Shown: positions 7,877 to 16,650 of the stretch, piece after piece
Layout of the letters: the number at the start of each line of letters is the position of its first letter
How positions within the stretch are numbered: position 1 is the stretch's first letter
Origin: Streptomyces sp. CB01201
Lineage (GTDB): Bacteria; Actinomycetota; Actinomycetes; Streptomycetales; Streptomycetaceae
Assembly (NCBI RefSeq): GCF_002803085.1
Contig: NZ_NNBJ01000010.1
Location: 186,001-250,000, forward strand
Length of the DNA stretch: 64,000 nucleotides
Direction of reading: 5' to 3'
Made by a program: the position numbers and the translations under genes
Notes under the pieces: model-generated
Database searches by the model: none
Seen by the model: the letters and a program-made list of their open reading frames with translations, nothing else
What the model was told of the DNA's origin: nothing

Positions 7877-8263
7877 GGGGGCGGCGGGAGGCCGAGGGCA
7901 TCCTGACTTGGTCGGAGTACCGCTCCGAAGTCACCGCCTTCGAGCCGGGGAAGAACCTGCCGGTGCTGGAGGGGTAGGCCAGCTTGGGTTTCGTACCGTC
8001 AGAAATGGACGGGCCGAAGGTCGTTGACCGTCGGCCCCTCGGTGTTCTGGGCTGCGCGCACCCCTCCGTCAACGCCGCACCTCCGCCGGGGTGTTGTAGG
8101 CGCAGAAGCTCGCCCTCGTTGTCGCCGCCAGGCCGTGGCCCACACCATGGGGATGGATACCGGTCGTCGTGCTCATGCTCCAGCACCCCCTGTCTCACGC
8201 CCAACGCATCCGTTTGCCGTGAGGTGACGGTAGGGCTTCTCACGGAGAACGGCAAGCGTTAGC
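7877..8263. other. Non-coding stretch after the GIY-YIG gene
   Basis: Holds 32 nt of unassigned sequence, then the right copy of the glnA2 3' end, then about 220 nt (8045-8263) upstream of the CGNR gene in which I see no gene and no clear promoter. Confidence 0.7.
7909..8044 (+). pseudogene. Displaced glnA2 3' fragment (right direct-repeat copy)
   Basis: Encodes WSEYRSEVTAFEPGKNLPV and then stops 3 codons later than glnA2 because the TAG stop is now GAG. Compared with glnA2 codons 434-453, several differences are synonymous, including a two-base Ser codon switch (AGC to TCC). It has no start codon or upstream glnA2 sequence, so it is a non-functional remnant. The terminator copy (8006-8042) keeps its right arm intact but has mismatches in the left arm. 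Confidence 0.85.
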
Positions 8264-8863
8264 ATGAGGATCGTGGATCATGACGCGCCCCACCACCTCC
8301 ATCAGCCACTGGTCCCCGGCGAGGAGCGCTTCCTCTGCCTGGCCCTGGTGAACACCCGGTTCGTGCTCGGTCACGGGCCGGTGGACCTGCTGGAGGACAC
8401 CGATGCGGCCCGGCTCTGGCTCGTACGGCATGAACTGCTGCCCGATCGTGTCGTGTTGACGGGACGTCAGGCCGGGCGTCTGCGGGCGCTGCGCGAGGCG
8501 CTGCGGGAGTTGTGTGCGGCGCGGGCGGAGGGAGCCGTGCCGCCCGCGTCGAGTCTGGACGCGCTCAACGCCGCACTCGCCGCCGCGCCCCCCACGCCCC
8601 GTCTCGTCTGGACCGGCCGCGAGCCGCGCCGTGCCGACGAACCCGACACCGCGAACCCGGTGGGCGCCGCCCTCGGCTCGCTCGCCGAGGGTGCTGCCGA
8701 CCTGCTCACCGGGGCCGCGGCCGGCCGACTCGCGCCCTGCGGCGCCCAGGGGTGCACCCGCTGGTTCCTGCGCTCCCACGCGGCCCGCCGCTGGTGCACC
8801 ACCAAGTGCGGCAACCGGGTGCGGGCCGCCCGCCACTACGCCTCCCGCAAGGCCTCCGACTAA
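8264..8863 (+). CDS. CGNR zinc-finger regulator with ABATE domain
   Basis: 199 residues. The N-terminal ABATE-type ligand-binding region (about 20-150) includes LVNTRFVL and the LRALREALREL helix. The C-terminal zinc finger (about 160-195) has C-x4-C...C-x3-C spacing ending in WCTTKCGNRVRAARHY, the CGNR signature. A stress- or ligand-responsive DNA-binding protein is the usual prediction. It lies 32 nt upstream of the tautomerase-like gene on the same strand, so the two are probably co-transcribed, with CGNR as the local regulator. Confidence 0.85.
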   Translation: MRIVDHDAPHHLHQPLVPGEERFLCLALVNTRFVLGHGPVDLLEDTDAARLWLVRHELLPDRVVLTGRQAGRLRALREALRELCAARAEGAVPPASSLDALNAALAAAPPTPRLVWTGREPRRADEPDTANPVGAALGSLAEGAADLLTGAAAGRLAPCGAQGCTRWFLRSHAARRWCTTKCGNRVRAARHYASRKASD

Positions 8864-8895
8864 GCCAACCAGCGCACTACGCAAGGGAATTGCTC

Positions 8896-9255
8896 ATGCC
8901 ATTCGTCACCGTCGAATACTCCGAGCGGCTCGCCGACACCTTCGACCGGCGGGCCTTCGCCCGGGAGGTCCACGAGGTCGCGCCCACGGGGATCAACGCC
9001 TCCACCGAGGCCTTCAAGACCCGGTTCCGGGTGATCGAGGAGTCGTACTTCGGCGCGGACGAGGACGACATCGACGCCGTGTTCATCCAGGTCGCCATCC
9101 TCTCCGGACGCACCCCGAAGGCGATCGAGGTGCTCGGCGAGACGGTCCTGGAGATCGCCCGCAAGCATGTGACCGGGGCCGCCGGGCGGCGTCTGCACGT
9201 CATGGTCGAGACCCGGGAGATGGAGCGGGACTTCTACCGGGCGCACAAGGAGTGA
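8896..9255 (+). CDS. Tautomerase-superfamily protein (CHMI-like)
   Basis: 119 residues. Starts Met-Pro (MPFVTVEYS), leaving the N-terminal Pro needed as catalytic base in the tautomerase superfamily. Length and pattern (long single-domain repeat, ending RDFYRAHKE) resemble 5-carboxymethyl-2-hydroxymuconate delta-isomerases. No other aromatic-degradation genes are nearby, so the true substrate is unknown. The ATG at 8896 has AAGGGA upstream. Confidence 0.65.
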   Translation: MPFVTVEYSERLADTFDRRAFAREVHEVAPTGINASTEAFKTRFRVIEESYFGADEDDIDAVFIQVAILSGRTPKAIEVLGETVLEIARKHVTGAAGRRLHVMVETREMERDFYRAHKE

Positions 9256-9265
9256 CCCCCGCCGG

Positions 9266-10291
9266 TCAGGGGAGGTAGGCCGGGGCGAGCCCCGCCGTCA
9301 GGAGGCGGCGGGGCTTTCCCGTGCCGTCGGCGGGGACGGTGTAGAGGTCGGCGCCGTAGTCGCCGGCCAGCGCGTAGGCGACGGTGTTGCCGTCCTGCCA
9401 GACCACCTGGTCGTCGACGCTGCGCGGCTCGGCGAGCGCGGTCTCGCGCATCGTCGCCGGGTCCAGCGCGTACAGGCGCCACGGGGCGTCGGCCGGCAGT
9501 CCCGCCACCCGCTTCTTGTAGACGATCCGGGTGCCGTCGGGGGAGAGCGAGGGACACTCGACGTTGGTGTGCAACGCGGTCACCGTACGCGCCGCCAGAT
9601 CGCCCCGGACGAGGTAGGTGTGGCCGCCGGTCGCCATCGTGGCGTAGAAGTGCCGGTCGTCGGCGGCGAAGGTCACGCCCCAGAAGTTGGTGTCGGCCGC
9701 GTGGTGCTCCTTGCCGTCGAGCGTGGCGGTGAAGTCCTCAAGGGACGCCGTGAGTTGACCGGTCCGGGTGTCCAGGACCGCGGTGCGGGTGGAGAAGTTG
9801 GTGCCCGCGTACGAGTCGCCGCCCACGAACACCGTCCAGGCCACCCAGCGCCCGCTGGGTGAGACCCGGGACCGGGTCGGGATGCCGGGCAGGCTGTAGT
9901 GCGCGCGCTCCTTGAGCCCGGCGTCCAGGACCACCGCCCGGTAGGAGTCCGTCACCGCCCCGCGCTCGGCCTGGAGGCAGATGCCGGTGCCGGCCGCCGC
10001 GTAGAAGCGCAGGCACTTCATGCCGGAGGCGGTGCGCGGGCCCGCCGGGTCGGTGGCCGCGACCGTGGCCAGCTCGTCGCGGTGCGGGCCCCACGCCATG
10101 TTGCGGAAGACGATCCGCTGCCCGGAGCCCGGCGCCAACGACACCTTCCCCGAACCGACTTGGGGACCGCCGGCCTGGACCTGGTTCTTCTTGTCCGCGC
10201 GGTCCGCCGCGTGCAGCAGCGACGCGGCGGCGACGCCCGCCAGTACGGCAAGGACCGCCACGAGGACCAGGATCTTGTTACGGAGAGTCAA
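9266..10291 (-). CDS. Exported beta-propeller (TolB/WD40-like) protein
   Basis: 341 residues. An N-terminal signal anchor (about 5-27) is followed by a propeller with repeated blades of the type SPSGRWVAWTV, AADDRHFYATM and SPDGTRIVYKK, as in TolB-like exported propellers. No enzymatic residues are evident. The TTG start at 10291 overlaps the stop of the MFS gene in a TTGA junction, so the two are translationally coupled and probably function as a unit at the membrane. The start was set by the coupling and by the fact that the signal anchor begins immediately after it. Confidence 0.75.
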   Translation of the reverse strand: MTLRNKILVLVAVLAVLAGVAAASLLHAADRADKKNQVQAGGPQVGSGKVSLAPGSGQRIVFRNMAWGPHRDELATVAATDPAGPRTASGMKCLRFYAAAGTGICLQAERGAVTDSYRAVVLDAGLKERAHYSLPGIPTRSRVSPSGRWVAWTVFVGGDSYAGTNFSTRTAVLDTRTGQLTASLEDFTATLDGKEHHAADTNFWGVTFAADDRHFYATMATGGHTYLVRGDLAARTVTALHTNVECPSLSPDGTRIVYKKRVAGLPADAPWRLYALDPATMRETALAEPRSVDDQVVWQDGNTVAYALAGDYGADLYTVPADGTGKPRRLLTAGLAPAYLP

Positions 10292-11592
10292 AGCCGGGCT
10301 TCCTTGGGGGAGTTGGAGGGGCGCAGCAGGTACGCGCCCACCGCGCACGTGCTCAGCACGGCCGCCGCCGTGCCGAGTGCCGTCCGGTCGCCCCACGCCG
10401 TCCAGGCCGCGCCGAAGGCGATCGAGCAGGCGAAGCGGGCCAGTGCCTGGCCGGTCTGGATCAACGCGAGTCCGGAGGAGCGCAGTTCGGCCGGGACGGA
10501 GCCCGCCGCCGCGGCCATCAGGACGCCGTCGGTCGCCGCGTAGAACCCGCCGTGCAGGGCCAGCGTGAGGAACGGAAGCGCGGGGCTCTGCCAGCCGGTC
10601 AGGAGCAGGACGTACGCGAGGAGCAGGGCCGCGTGGCCGCCGAGGAACACCTGCCAGCGGCCCACCTTGTCGGCGAGCCGCCCCAGGGGCACGGCCAGCA
10701 GCAGGAACGCGGCCGCGGTGCCGAGGGGAAGCAGTGCGAACCAGCGGTCGGGCACGCCCAGCCGGTGCTGGAGCAGGAGGTAGACGAAGGAGTCGCTGAC
10801 CGTGGCGAGACCCAACAGCAGTGCTGCCAGCGTGAGTTGACGTACCGGGCGGACGCGCAGCAGGGCCAGGGCCGCCTTCAGGGAGACGCGCGGCGCTCCC
10901 TGCGCCGAAAGGGGCGCCGGAGCGCCCGCCGCAGAGCCCGCCACAGCGGACTGAGGGGTGCGCGAGGGGACGAAGAGAAGCAGGACGAGCACACCGAGGG
11001 CGGCCACGCAGAAGCTCACCGTGAAAACCGCGTCGTAGCCGTCGGCCGCCTGGCGCAGGATCAGGAAGGCGGTCAGCGGACCGAGCATGGCGCCCGCCGT
11101 GTCCATCGCCCGGTGCACCCCGAAGGCCCGGCCGCGTGTCTCCGGAGCGGAGGCGAGGGAGATCAGCGCGTCGCGCGGGGCGGTGCGCAGGCCCTTGCCG
11201 GTGCGGTCCGCGGCGAGCACCGCGCCGATCAGCGGCAGTGAACCCGCCACCAGGAGAAGGGGTTTGCACAGCGCGGACAGGCCGTAGCCGAACACCGCGA
11301 CGGCCTTGTGCCGGCCGCCCCGGTCGGCCAGATGGCCGCCGACGAGCCGGACCAGGGCGCTGAAGCCGTTGTAGACGCCGTCGAGCAGCCCGAAGCCGAG
11401 CGGGGACAGACCGAGTCCGGTCACCAGGTACAGCGGCAGGACGGCGGTGACCATCTCCGAGGAGACGTCCGTGATGAGGCTGACCGTGCCGAGTGCGAAC
11501 ACGGTGGGGGCGATCGCCGAACGCCGCCCGGAACCTGCCCGGGCGGCGTCGGCAGCGGCGGCGGGAGCGCCGCGACTGTCCGCTACGTACAC
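10288..11592 (-). CDS. MFS transporter
   Basis: 434 residues with 12 predicted helices in two halves split by a loop near residues 205-235. The MFS loop 2-3 signature GGHLADRGGRHKAV lies near residue 85 and its repeat GRLADKVGRWQV in the second half. The DRTGKGLRTAPRDALI motif is characteristic of a drug/efflux-like MFS subgroup. Substrate is unknown. The GTG start sits 1 nt after the stop of the phosphoesterase gene, so phosphoesterase, MFS and propeller form one operon. Confidence 0.85.
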   Translation of the reverse strand: MYVADSRGAPAAAADAARAGSGRRSAIAPTVFALGTVSLITDVSSEMVTAVLPLYLVTGLGLSPLGFGLLDGVYNGFSALVRLVGGHLADRGGRHKAVAVFGYGLSALCKPLLLVAGSLPLIGAVLAADRTGKGLRTAPRDALISLASAPETRGRAFGVHRAMDTAGAMLGPLTAFLILRQAADGYDAVFTVSFCVAALGVLVLLLFVPSRTPQSAVAGSAAGAPAPLSAQGAPRVSLKAALALLRVRPVRQLTLAALLLGLATVSDSFVYLLLQHRLGVPDRWFALLPLGTAAAFLLLAVPLGRLADKVGRWQVFLGGHAALLLAYVLLLTGWQSPALPFLTLALHGGFYAATDGVLMAAAAGSVPAELRSSGLALIQTGQALARFACSIAFGAAWTAWGDRTALGTAAAVLSTCAVGAYLLRPSNSPKEARL

Positions 11593-11593
11593 G

Positions 11594-12481
11594 TCAGTTG
11601 GCCCAGATCCCCGTGATGTCGGTGGAGTTGGCGGCCTGTCCGGCGTGGCCGGTGCCGTACATGTCCTCGATGGTGCGCAGCAGGTTGTAGTGGTTGTAGG
11701 TGGCCGAGGACGAGGAGCCAGGGGTCACCGGCTGGCCGTACAGGACCGTCGGGATCCGGTTGCCGGCGAGCCGGTTGTCCTCGTCGAAGGTGATGACGAG
11801 CAGGCTGTTGTGGGTCTTGGCCCAGGTCGCGTACGCACCCAGGTTGTTCTTCAGCCAGGTGTCACCCGTGGAGACCGAGCAGTCGTGCATGTCGCTGCAC
11901 AGGTTCGGCACCACGTACGAGACCTGGGGCAGCTTCGTGTAGTCGGTGGGGAACTGGGCGAAGGTGTAGGCCGAGGAGGTGGGCACATTGGAGAAGCCGA
12001 ACCACGGGTTGTGCTTCTGCGCGTACTTGCCGCTGGTGCACTTGGTGGAGCCCTGGCTGGGCAGCGTCTCGTTGTAGCTCGCCCAGGTCTTGCCGGCCGC
12101 GATCAGCTCGGAGGCGAGGTTGGGCGCGGAGGAGAAGCCGGGAGTCACGCAGCTGTCGTCGGTGATGCCCTGGGTCGAGCCGGAGAACATGGCGTAGTAG
12201 TTCGGCTGGCTCGGGTGTGTCTCGGCGTAGGAGGCGGGCAGACTGGCGCCACCGGACTTGAGCGAGTTGATGTACGGGGCGCTGGAGCTGCCGATGACCT
12301 GGTCGTAGGCGTGGTTCTCGAAGACCACGACCAGCACGTGGTCGGGCGTGGGGACGCTCGCCGCGGCCTGCGCCGAGGACGTGCCGCCGAGGCCGGCCCA
12401 CAGGCCGGCGGACGCGGCCGCGAGGCCCAGGGCGGACAAGAGGGCGGTGCGGGTGCGGCGCGGTTTGGGCTCGCCGGACAC
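11594..12481 (-). CDS. Secreted phosphoesterase / acid phosphatase family protein
   Basis: 295 residues with a twin-arginine-like or Sec signal (basic RRTR, hydrophobic core about 14-35, AQA cleavage). The phosphoesterase domain (PF04185-type) has VVVFENHAYDQVIG near residue 55, the SQPNYYAMFSG segment, and the late HDCSVSTGDTW and ITFDEDN motifs. Enzymes of this class hydrolyse phosphomonoesters or phosphoinositides outside the cell. GTG 12481 is chosen because GGAGG lies 6 nt upstream; longer in-frame starts lack a ribosome site and would bury the signal peptide. Confidence 0.8.
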   Translation of the reverse strand: MSGEPKPRRTRTALLSALGLAAASAGLWAGLGGTSSAQAAASVPTPDHVLVVVFENHAYDQVIGSSSAPYINSLKSGGASLPASYAETHPSQPNYYAMFSGSTQGITDDSCVTPGFSSAPNLASELIAAGKTWASYNETLPSQGSTKCTSGKYAQKHNPWFGFSNVPTSSAYTFAQFPTDYTKLPQVSYVVPNLCSDMHDCSVSTGDTWLKNNLGAYATWAKTHNSLLVITFDEDNRLAGNRIPTVLYGQPVTPGSSSSATYNHYNLLRTIEDMYGTGHAGQAANSTDITGIWAN

Positions 12482-12678
12482 GGCTACCTCCGGAATGAGG
12501 GGGAGGACGGGCCGGGGGACCCGCCGGGGGGAGTGCACCCACGGGCGGCGGTGCACCCAGAGAGTAGGGGTGTCCATGTCAACCGGGAAGGTGAAAGTGA
12601 GTGAAGACCCGGGGAACGTCCCGTGCCCGAAGCGGTGGTGCCTGTGGGAAAGGGTGACCATCCCCTAGGTTGGGGCGA

Positions 12679-13785
12679 ATGACCAGCTCCACCCTCCACT
12701 CCGGTCCCGGAAGTCCCCGAAACCTCGATCGCAGTCCGTTCTTCGACAACGCCAAGTTCCTGTTGATCGCGCTGGTCGCGCTCGGCCACAGCTGGGAACA
12801 GGTCATCACCCCGCACACGCCGGTCCTCAGGGCCGTGCACAACCTGGTCTACGGCTTTCACATGCCGGCTTTCATCCTGCTCTGCGGCTATTTCTCCCGC
12901 AGCTTCACCGGACGCCCCGACCAGATCCGGCGGCTGCTCACCGGGGTGCTGCTGCCCTACCTGATCTTCGAGACCATCTACAGCTTCGTGTACCACTGGC
13001 TGCGCGGCACCGAGCTCGCGATCACGCCGACCTCGCCCACGTATCTGTGCTGGTTCCTCATCGCGCTGTTCCTGTGGCGGCTGACCACGCCGATCTGGAA
13101 GGCGGTGCGCTACCCGCTGCCCATTTCGATCGTCGTCTCGCTCGCCGCGGGCACGACCCTGATCAGCGGTGACCTGGCGCTCCCACGGGTCCTGATGTTC
13201 CTGCCGTGGTTCGTTCTCGGGCTGCGCCTTCGCCCCGAGCACTTCGCCCGGCTGCGCACCCGCACGGCCCGTCTGATCGCGGTGCCGGTCTTCGCCGGGA
13301 TCTTCGCGCTCGCCTACTGGCTGTCCCCGTATCCGAGCGACGACTGGCTCTCCAGCGACGCCGACAACACGGTCCTGAACGTGTCGCTCACGCAGTACCT
13401 GCTGATCAGGCTGGCCCTGTTCGCGGTGACCGCGCTGCTCGTGGCGTCGTTCCTCGCACTCGTGCCGGGCCGCCGGATGTGGCTGACCGGGCTCGGCGCC
13501 GTCACCCTCTACCCGTATCTGCTGCACGGCATCCTGCTCCGCGTCGCCGAGTACTACGGCGCCTTCCGGGTGGTGCGCGAGGCGGGGGTTCCGGGTGTGC
13601 TGGTGCTCAGCGGCACCGCGGTGGGTGTGGTCGTACTGCTCTCGACGCCGCCGGTACGCGCGGTGCTGCGCCCGCTGGTGGAGCCGCGGCTGCCGAAGTG
13701 GCTCGTGCCCCGGACCGAGGTGGCGCCCGCGCCCGCGCCGGTGCCGACGGCCGGCGCCGAGCGGGAGAAGACGCTCGCGGGGTGA
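12679..13785 (+). CDS. Integral membrane acyltransferase-3 family protein
   Basis: 368 residues, about 10 hydrophobic segments. The start FFDNAKFLLIALVALGHSWE carries the family pattern (residues about 16-35), with a His in the first helix expected to act in acyl transfer. The FHMPAFILLCGYFS segment follows. Such enzymes O-acylate cell-surface polymers or small molecules; the acceptor is unknown. The tail (about 340-368) is Pro/Ala-rich and disordered. Transcribed away from the phosphoesterase across a 197-bp divergent region. Confidence 0.8.
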   Translation: MTSSTLHSGPGSPRNLDRSPFFDNAKFLLIALVALGHSWEQVITPHTPVLRAVHNLVYGFHMPAFILLCGYFSRSFTGRPDQIRRLLTGVLLPYLIFETIYSFVYHWLRGTELAITPTSPTYLCWFLIALFLWRLTTPIWKAVRYPLPISIVVSLAAGTTLISGDLALPRVLMFLPWFVLGLRLRPEHFARLRTRTARLIAVPVFAGIFALAYWLSPYPSDDWLSSDADNTVLNVSLTQYLLIRLALFAVTALLVASFLALVPGRRMWLTGLGAVTLYPYLLHGILLRVAEYYGAFRVVREAGVPGVLVLSGTAVGVVVLLSTPPVRAVLRPLVEPRLPKWLVPRTEVAPAPAPVPTAGAEREKTLAG

Positions 13786-13812
13786 CGGGGTGACGGGGTG
13801 ACGGGGTGACGG
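13781..13812. repeat. Four tandem copies of GGTGACGG
   Basis: An 8-bp unit repeated four times without mismatch, followed by a degenerate copy (GGTGGACGG). The first unit contains the stop codon of the acyltransferase gene, so copy-number slippage would not alter the protein. Confidence 0.9.
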
Positions 13813-13884
13813 GGTGGACGGCTTGAGCGGGTTGGACGGGTTGTAAGGAACCGGGCGACCGGGTGCGAGCCCGGCCGTGGCGGG

Positions 13885-15981
13885 TCAGTGCGCGGCGGGC
13901 TGCCAGGGTGCGGCCGGGCCGCCCGCGGTCCGCGTCCAGTACAGCCGCCCGTCCAGGCCGATCGCGGCCGCCACGGCGTCGTTGCCGTCCTGCACCGCGG
14001 CGGGCGCCCCGGTGAACAGGATGCTGCCGTCCGACTTCCAGGCCGGGGCGGGGGCGCCCGGCTCCAGTGTGGCCAGCGCGCCGGAGGCGGTGCGGCCGGT
14101 GACGAGCGGGCCCGCCGCGCCGACCATGCCGTAGCCGGAGGTGTCGCCGAGGTCGGTGGCCGCCGAGGGCGTGGTGCCGGAGAACAGCACGCTCTGGATG
14201 TTGCCCGAGTTCGCCTGGCGGTAGTACACCCGCACTCCGTTGCCGTCCTGGCGGGCGGAGAGACCCGTGGTGTTGGGCGGCAGACCGGTGTCGGAGGCGC
14301 GCGCGGGCAGCGGGGCGCCCGGTGCCGGCTGGGCCCAGGTCAGCAACGTTTTGGCGGTGCTGGAGAAGAGGTGCACGCGGCCCGTGGCGTCGGTGGTGGC
14401 GACCGGGTCGCCGACCAGGTTCGTGCCGCCGAGAGCGGCCCAGGGCGTCCAGTCGCCCTTCGTGCCGAGCGTCGCCGCGTGCAACTGGAGGTCACCGCCG
14501 CGCAGGAAGACGGAGAGCGTTCCGGATCCGTCCACCGCCGCGGTCGGAGTGGACAGGTCGAAGACGCCGTCGACGCCGCTGCGGTCGGGCGAGCCGAGCG
14601 AGCGCCACGCGCCGAAGGGGCCACCGGGAGACGTCTGCACCGCCGCGACCACCTCACGGCGGTAGTCGGTGAGCTGCGCGCCGAACAGGGTGCGGGTGCC
14701 GAACACCGCGAGCCGGCCGTCCGGCAGACGCGTGGCGCTCACGCCGGAGTCCATGCCGTCGCCGGGCAGCAGCTCGGGCCCGCTCCAGGTGGCGTCCGCG
14801 CCGGGCGCCTTGTGCCACACGGCGAGGCGCTGGTCGAGCACCCCGAACGCCCACAGGCTGTCGTCCTTGCCCTGCTGCAACCAGGAGGTGGAGTTGGTGC
14901 GGCTGTAGCGGATCGACTCGGCCCAGTTGGTGCCGTGCGGGTTGCTCGACACCTTGCGGTCACCACAACCGGCCGCGCTGGCGCAGTAGTTGTCCTTCGG
15001 GTTCATCCAGGCGTAGGTCTTGACGATGTCGGCCTTGGCGTCGGTGGCCGGCTTGGCGAAGGTGTGGGGCAGGAAGCCGGTGTTGTAGCCGACGTAGTTC
15101 TGCACACTGAAGTGCGGGTGGTTCGCGGACTTCGCGTACAGCGCGAGCGCGGCCTGCGCGAAGCGGGCGCTGTAGGTGTGGTCCTGGTGGTCGATGATCT
15201 TGTGGAACTTGCCTGCCCTGGCCGGGGTCGGGTCGAGGGTGCGCACATGCGTCGGACGGAACTTCTCTATCAGCCCGGCCAGCGTCTCGACGACCTGCTC
15301 CTTGGTGTAGGCGAAGGGGCGGACCGGGGTGCCCGAGGCCAGCTGCGAGGTCAGCGTGGCGACCTGGCCGTTCCACAGACCGCGCAGGCTGTGCGGCTGG
15401 TTGCCGGATATCGTCTCGGCCTCCCGCAGCTGCACCCACACCAGGTGGATCCCGGGGTGGCCGTCCAGGGTGTCCAGCTCGGCGGTGCCGCCCCCGGCGG
15501 TGGGCAGGACGGCGCGGGTCCACTTGGCGCCCCGGTCGCCGGTCGCCATCTGGGCGTACGCCCCGCGTATGCCGTTCTGGCGGGCCTCGGAGTACTTGGC
15601 CCGGTCGGACGGGGGCCTGGGGGCGCCCTTCCTGGTCGACGGCGAGTTCACGCCGTCCGATTCGCCCGCCGTGACGTACACGCTGGTGATGGGGCGGCCG
15701 GAGCGCAGCGACTGGCCGGTGTCCGGGTTCATGAAGAACAGGTCGTCGTCCGGGTGCGCCATGATCTGCATCACCGAGCCGCTCGCGGGCCGCACCGGGC
15801 CGGAGGACACGGACGCGGGGACGGCCGCGGCGCGGCCGCCGGGCGACGTGGCGCCCTCGGTGTCGGACATGGCGAGTTCGGCGAAGGCGCCGCCCGCGAC
15901 GAGGACGGCGGCGAGCGCGGAGCCGGCGACGGCGCCGCGGCGGGAGAGCAGCGCGGAGCGCAGCGGCAGCCTGGGCTTCAT
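13885..15981 (-). CDS. Secreted PIG-L family deacetylase with propeller domain
   Basis: 698 residues. N-terminal signal sequence (about 10-36). The PIG-L/LmbE deacetylase domain (about 70-330) has the zinc motif AHPDDDLFFMNP and a late HQDHTYSAR with metal-binding His. The C-terminal half (about 370-698) is built of repeated short blades ending in W/F-rich strands, a five- to six-bladed propeller probably used for carbohydrate or envelope binding. Likely removes N-acetyl groups from an extracellular saccharide; the substrate is not determined. No partner gene is in the same operon. Confidence 0.8.
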   Translation of the reverse strand: MKPRLPLRSALLSRRGAVAGSALAAVLVAGGAFAELAMSDTEGATSPGGRAAAVPASVSSGPVRPASGSVMQIMAHPDDDLFFMNPDTGQSLRSGRPITSVYVTAGESDGVNSPSTRKGAPRPPSDRAKYSEARQNGIRGAYAQMATGDRGAKWTRAVLPTAGGGTAELDTLDGHPGIHLVWVQLREAETISGNQPHSLRGLWNGQVATLTSQLASGTPVRPFAYTKEQVVETLAGLIEKFRPTHVRTLDPTPARAGKFHKIIDHQDHTYSARFAQAALALYAKSANHPHFSVQNYVGYNTGFLPHTFAKPATDAKADIVKTYAWMNPKDNYCASAAGCGDRKVSSNPHGTNWAESIRYSRTNSTSWLQQGKDDSLWAFGVLDQRLAVWHKAPGADATWSGPELLPGDGMDSGVSATRLPDGRLAVFGTRTLFGAQLTDYRREVVAAVQTSPGGPFGAWRSLGSPDRSGVDGVFDLSTPTAAVDGSGTLSVFLRGGDLQLHAATLGTKGDWTPWAALGGTNLVGDPVATTDATGRVHLFSSTAKTLLTWAQPAPGAPLPARASDTGLPPNTTGLSARQDGNGVRVYYRQANSGNIQSVLFSGTTPSAATDLGDTSGYGMVGAAGPLVTGRTASGALATLEPGAPAPAWKSDGSILFTGAPAAVQDGNDAVAAAIGLDGRLYWTRTAGGPAAPWQPAAH

Positions 15982-16062
15982 GGGTGTGGTCTTTCGGTAC
16001 GGGCGGCCTGGGCGGCCGGTCAGTGCGTGAGCACTTCCTCGCCGAGCCCGGTCATGAGTGCT

Positions 16063-16089
16063 CGATCAGGGCTGTTCAGAACCTGATCG
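16063..16089. promoter_or_regulatory. Nested palindromic operator candidate
   Basis: CGATCAGG (16063-16070) and CCTGATCG (16082-16089) are a perfect 8-bp inverted repeat with an 11-nt spacer. The spacer together with the first base of the right arm contains a second palindrome, GTTCAGAAC (16074-16082). It lies about 85 nt upstream of the PIG-L start. A repressor site is plausible; the regulator is unknown. Confidence 0.4.
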
Positions 16090-16341
16090 ACCTTGAAGAC
16101 GAAAGGTCCAAGAATCGGGTTCATTTGGACGACTCGGAAAACGATGTGTCCTTGATCACCTCGAATTGGCCTTATAACGGCACAAGTCAGGCGAAGTGGT
16201 GGTGAACTGGGCGTGGTGCAGCGGGAGTTCGCGGGTGAAATGTCCCCGAAGTCGCTCCGTGTGAGGGGGGCGTCACTCTGAGGGAGGCGGCGTGGGGCGT
16301 CTTTCGGGTCAACGGTCCGAGCCGGCCGGCCCCGCCCCGGG

Positions 16342-16420
16342 TGACCTCCGGCCCTGTCCCGGGTGCCCCCTGGCTCCACCCCGAATGACCTCCGGCCCCG
16401 AAGGCTGTGACCTCCGGCCC
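16342..16420. repeat. Three direct copies of TGACCTCCGGCCC
   Basis: Exact 13-bp copies at 16342-16354, 16386-16398 and 16408-16420 in the glnE upstream region. Spacing is irregular (44 and 22 nt between starts, i.e. multiples of 22, close to two helical turns). They could be activator sites or simple sequence drift. Confidence 0.6.
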
Positions 16421-16650
16421 CGCATGCTGTGGCCCCCGCCCGGAGCCGTGACCGGGCTCGCTCCGCGCCCTCGCCGGGGCCCGGCGGCTCCACTGCGGCT
16501 AGGGTCTGTCCGGAGTGCCAGGCCCCGCGTCCCGGACAAGATCCGCCGGATGGGCCTAGGCTCGGAATCCGGGTCTTGATCGGGTGGGCCGGTTCCGGGA
16601 ACCCCCCCCGGCCGGGCGTGCGAGTGTACGGACACGTGGGAGGCGGCCAG

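Larger units (their letters stand above)
6709..7908. mobile_element. Putative islet inserted behind glnA2
   Basis: About 1.2 kb bounded exactly by the two copies of the glnA2 3' end. It carries two divergently transcribed genes (a zinc-motif protein and a GIY-YIG protein) and no recognisable integrase or transposase. Lines I counted have about 63-67% G+C, against well above 70% in the flanking core genes. The structure resembles integration of an element that carries a replacement 3' end for its target gene, or spread of a free-standing homing-type nuclease gene. The interpretation is inference; the repeat boundaries are seen directly. Confidence 0.6.
15982..16650. other. 669-bp divergent intergenic region between the PIG-L gene and glnE
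   Basis: Divergent regulatory region for both genes. It contains an AT-richer stretch (about 16060-16200), an inverted repeat at 16063-16089 and three direct repeats at 16342-16420. No conserved ORF was supported; the ORFs crossing it have no recognisable content. Confidence 0.7.

Noticed and set aside
7909..8044. A second functional glnA gene
   Set aside because: Only the last 20 codons and the terminator are present; no start, no other GS motifs.
16152..16178. TTGATC and TATAAC as a glnE promoter
   Set aside because: The spacer is only 15 nt and the distance to the start codon is over 450 nt; could be real but is not supported.
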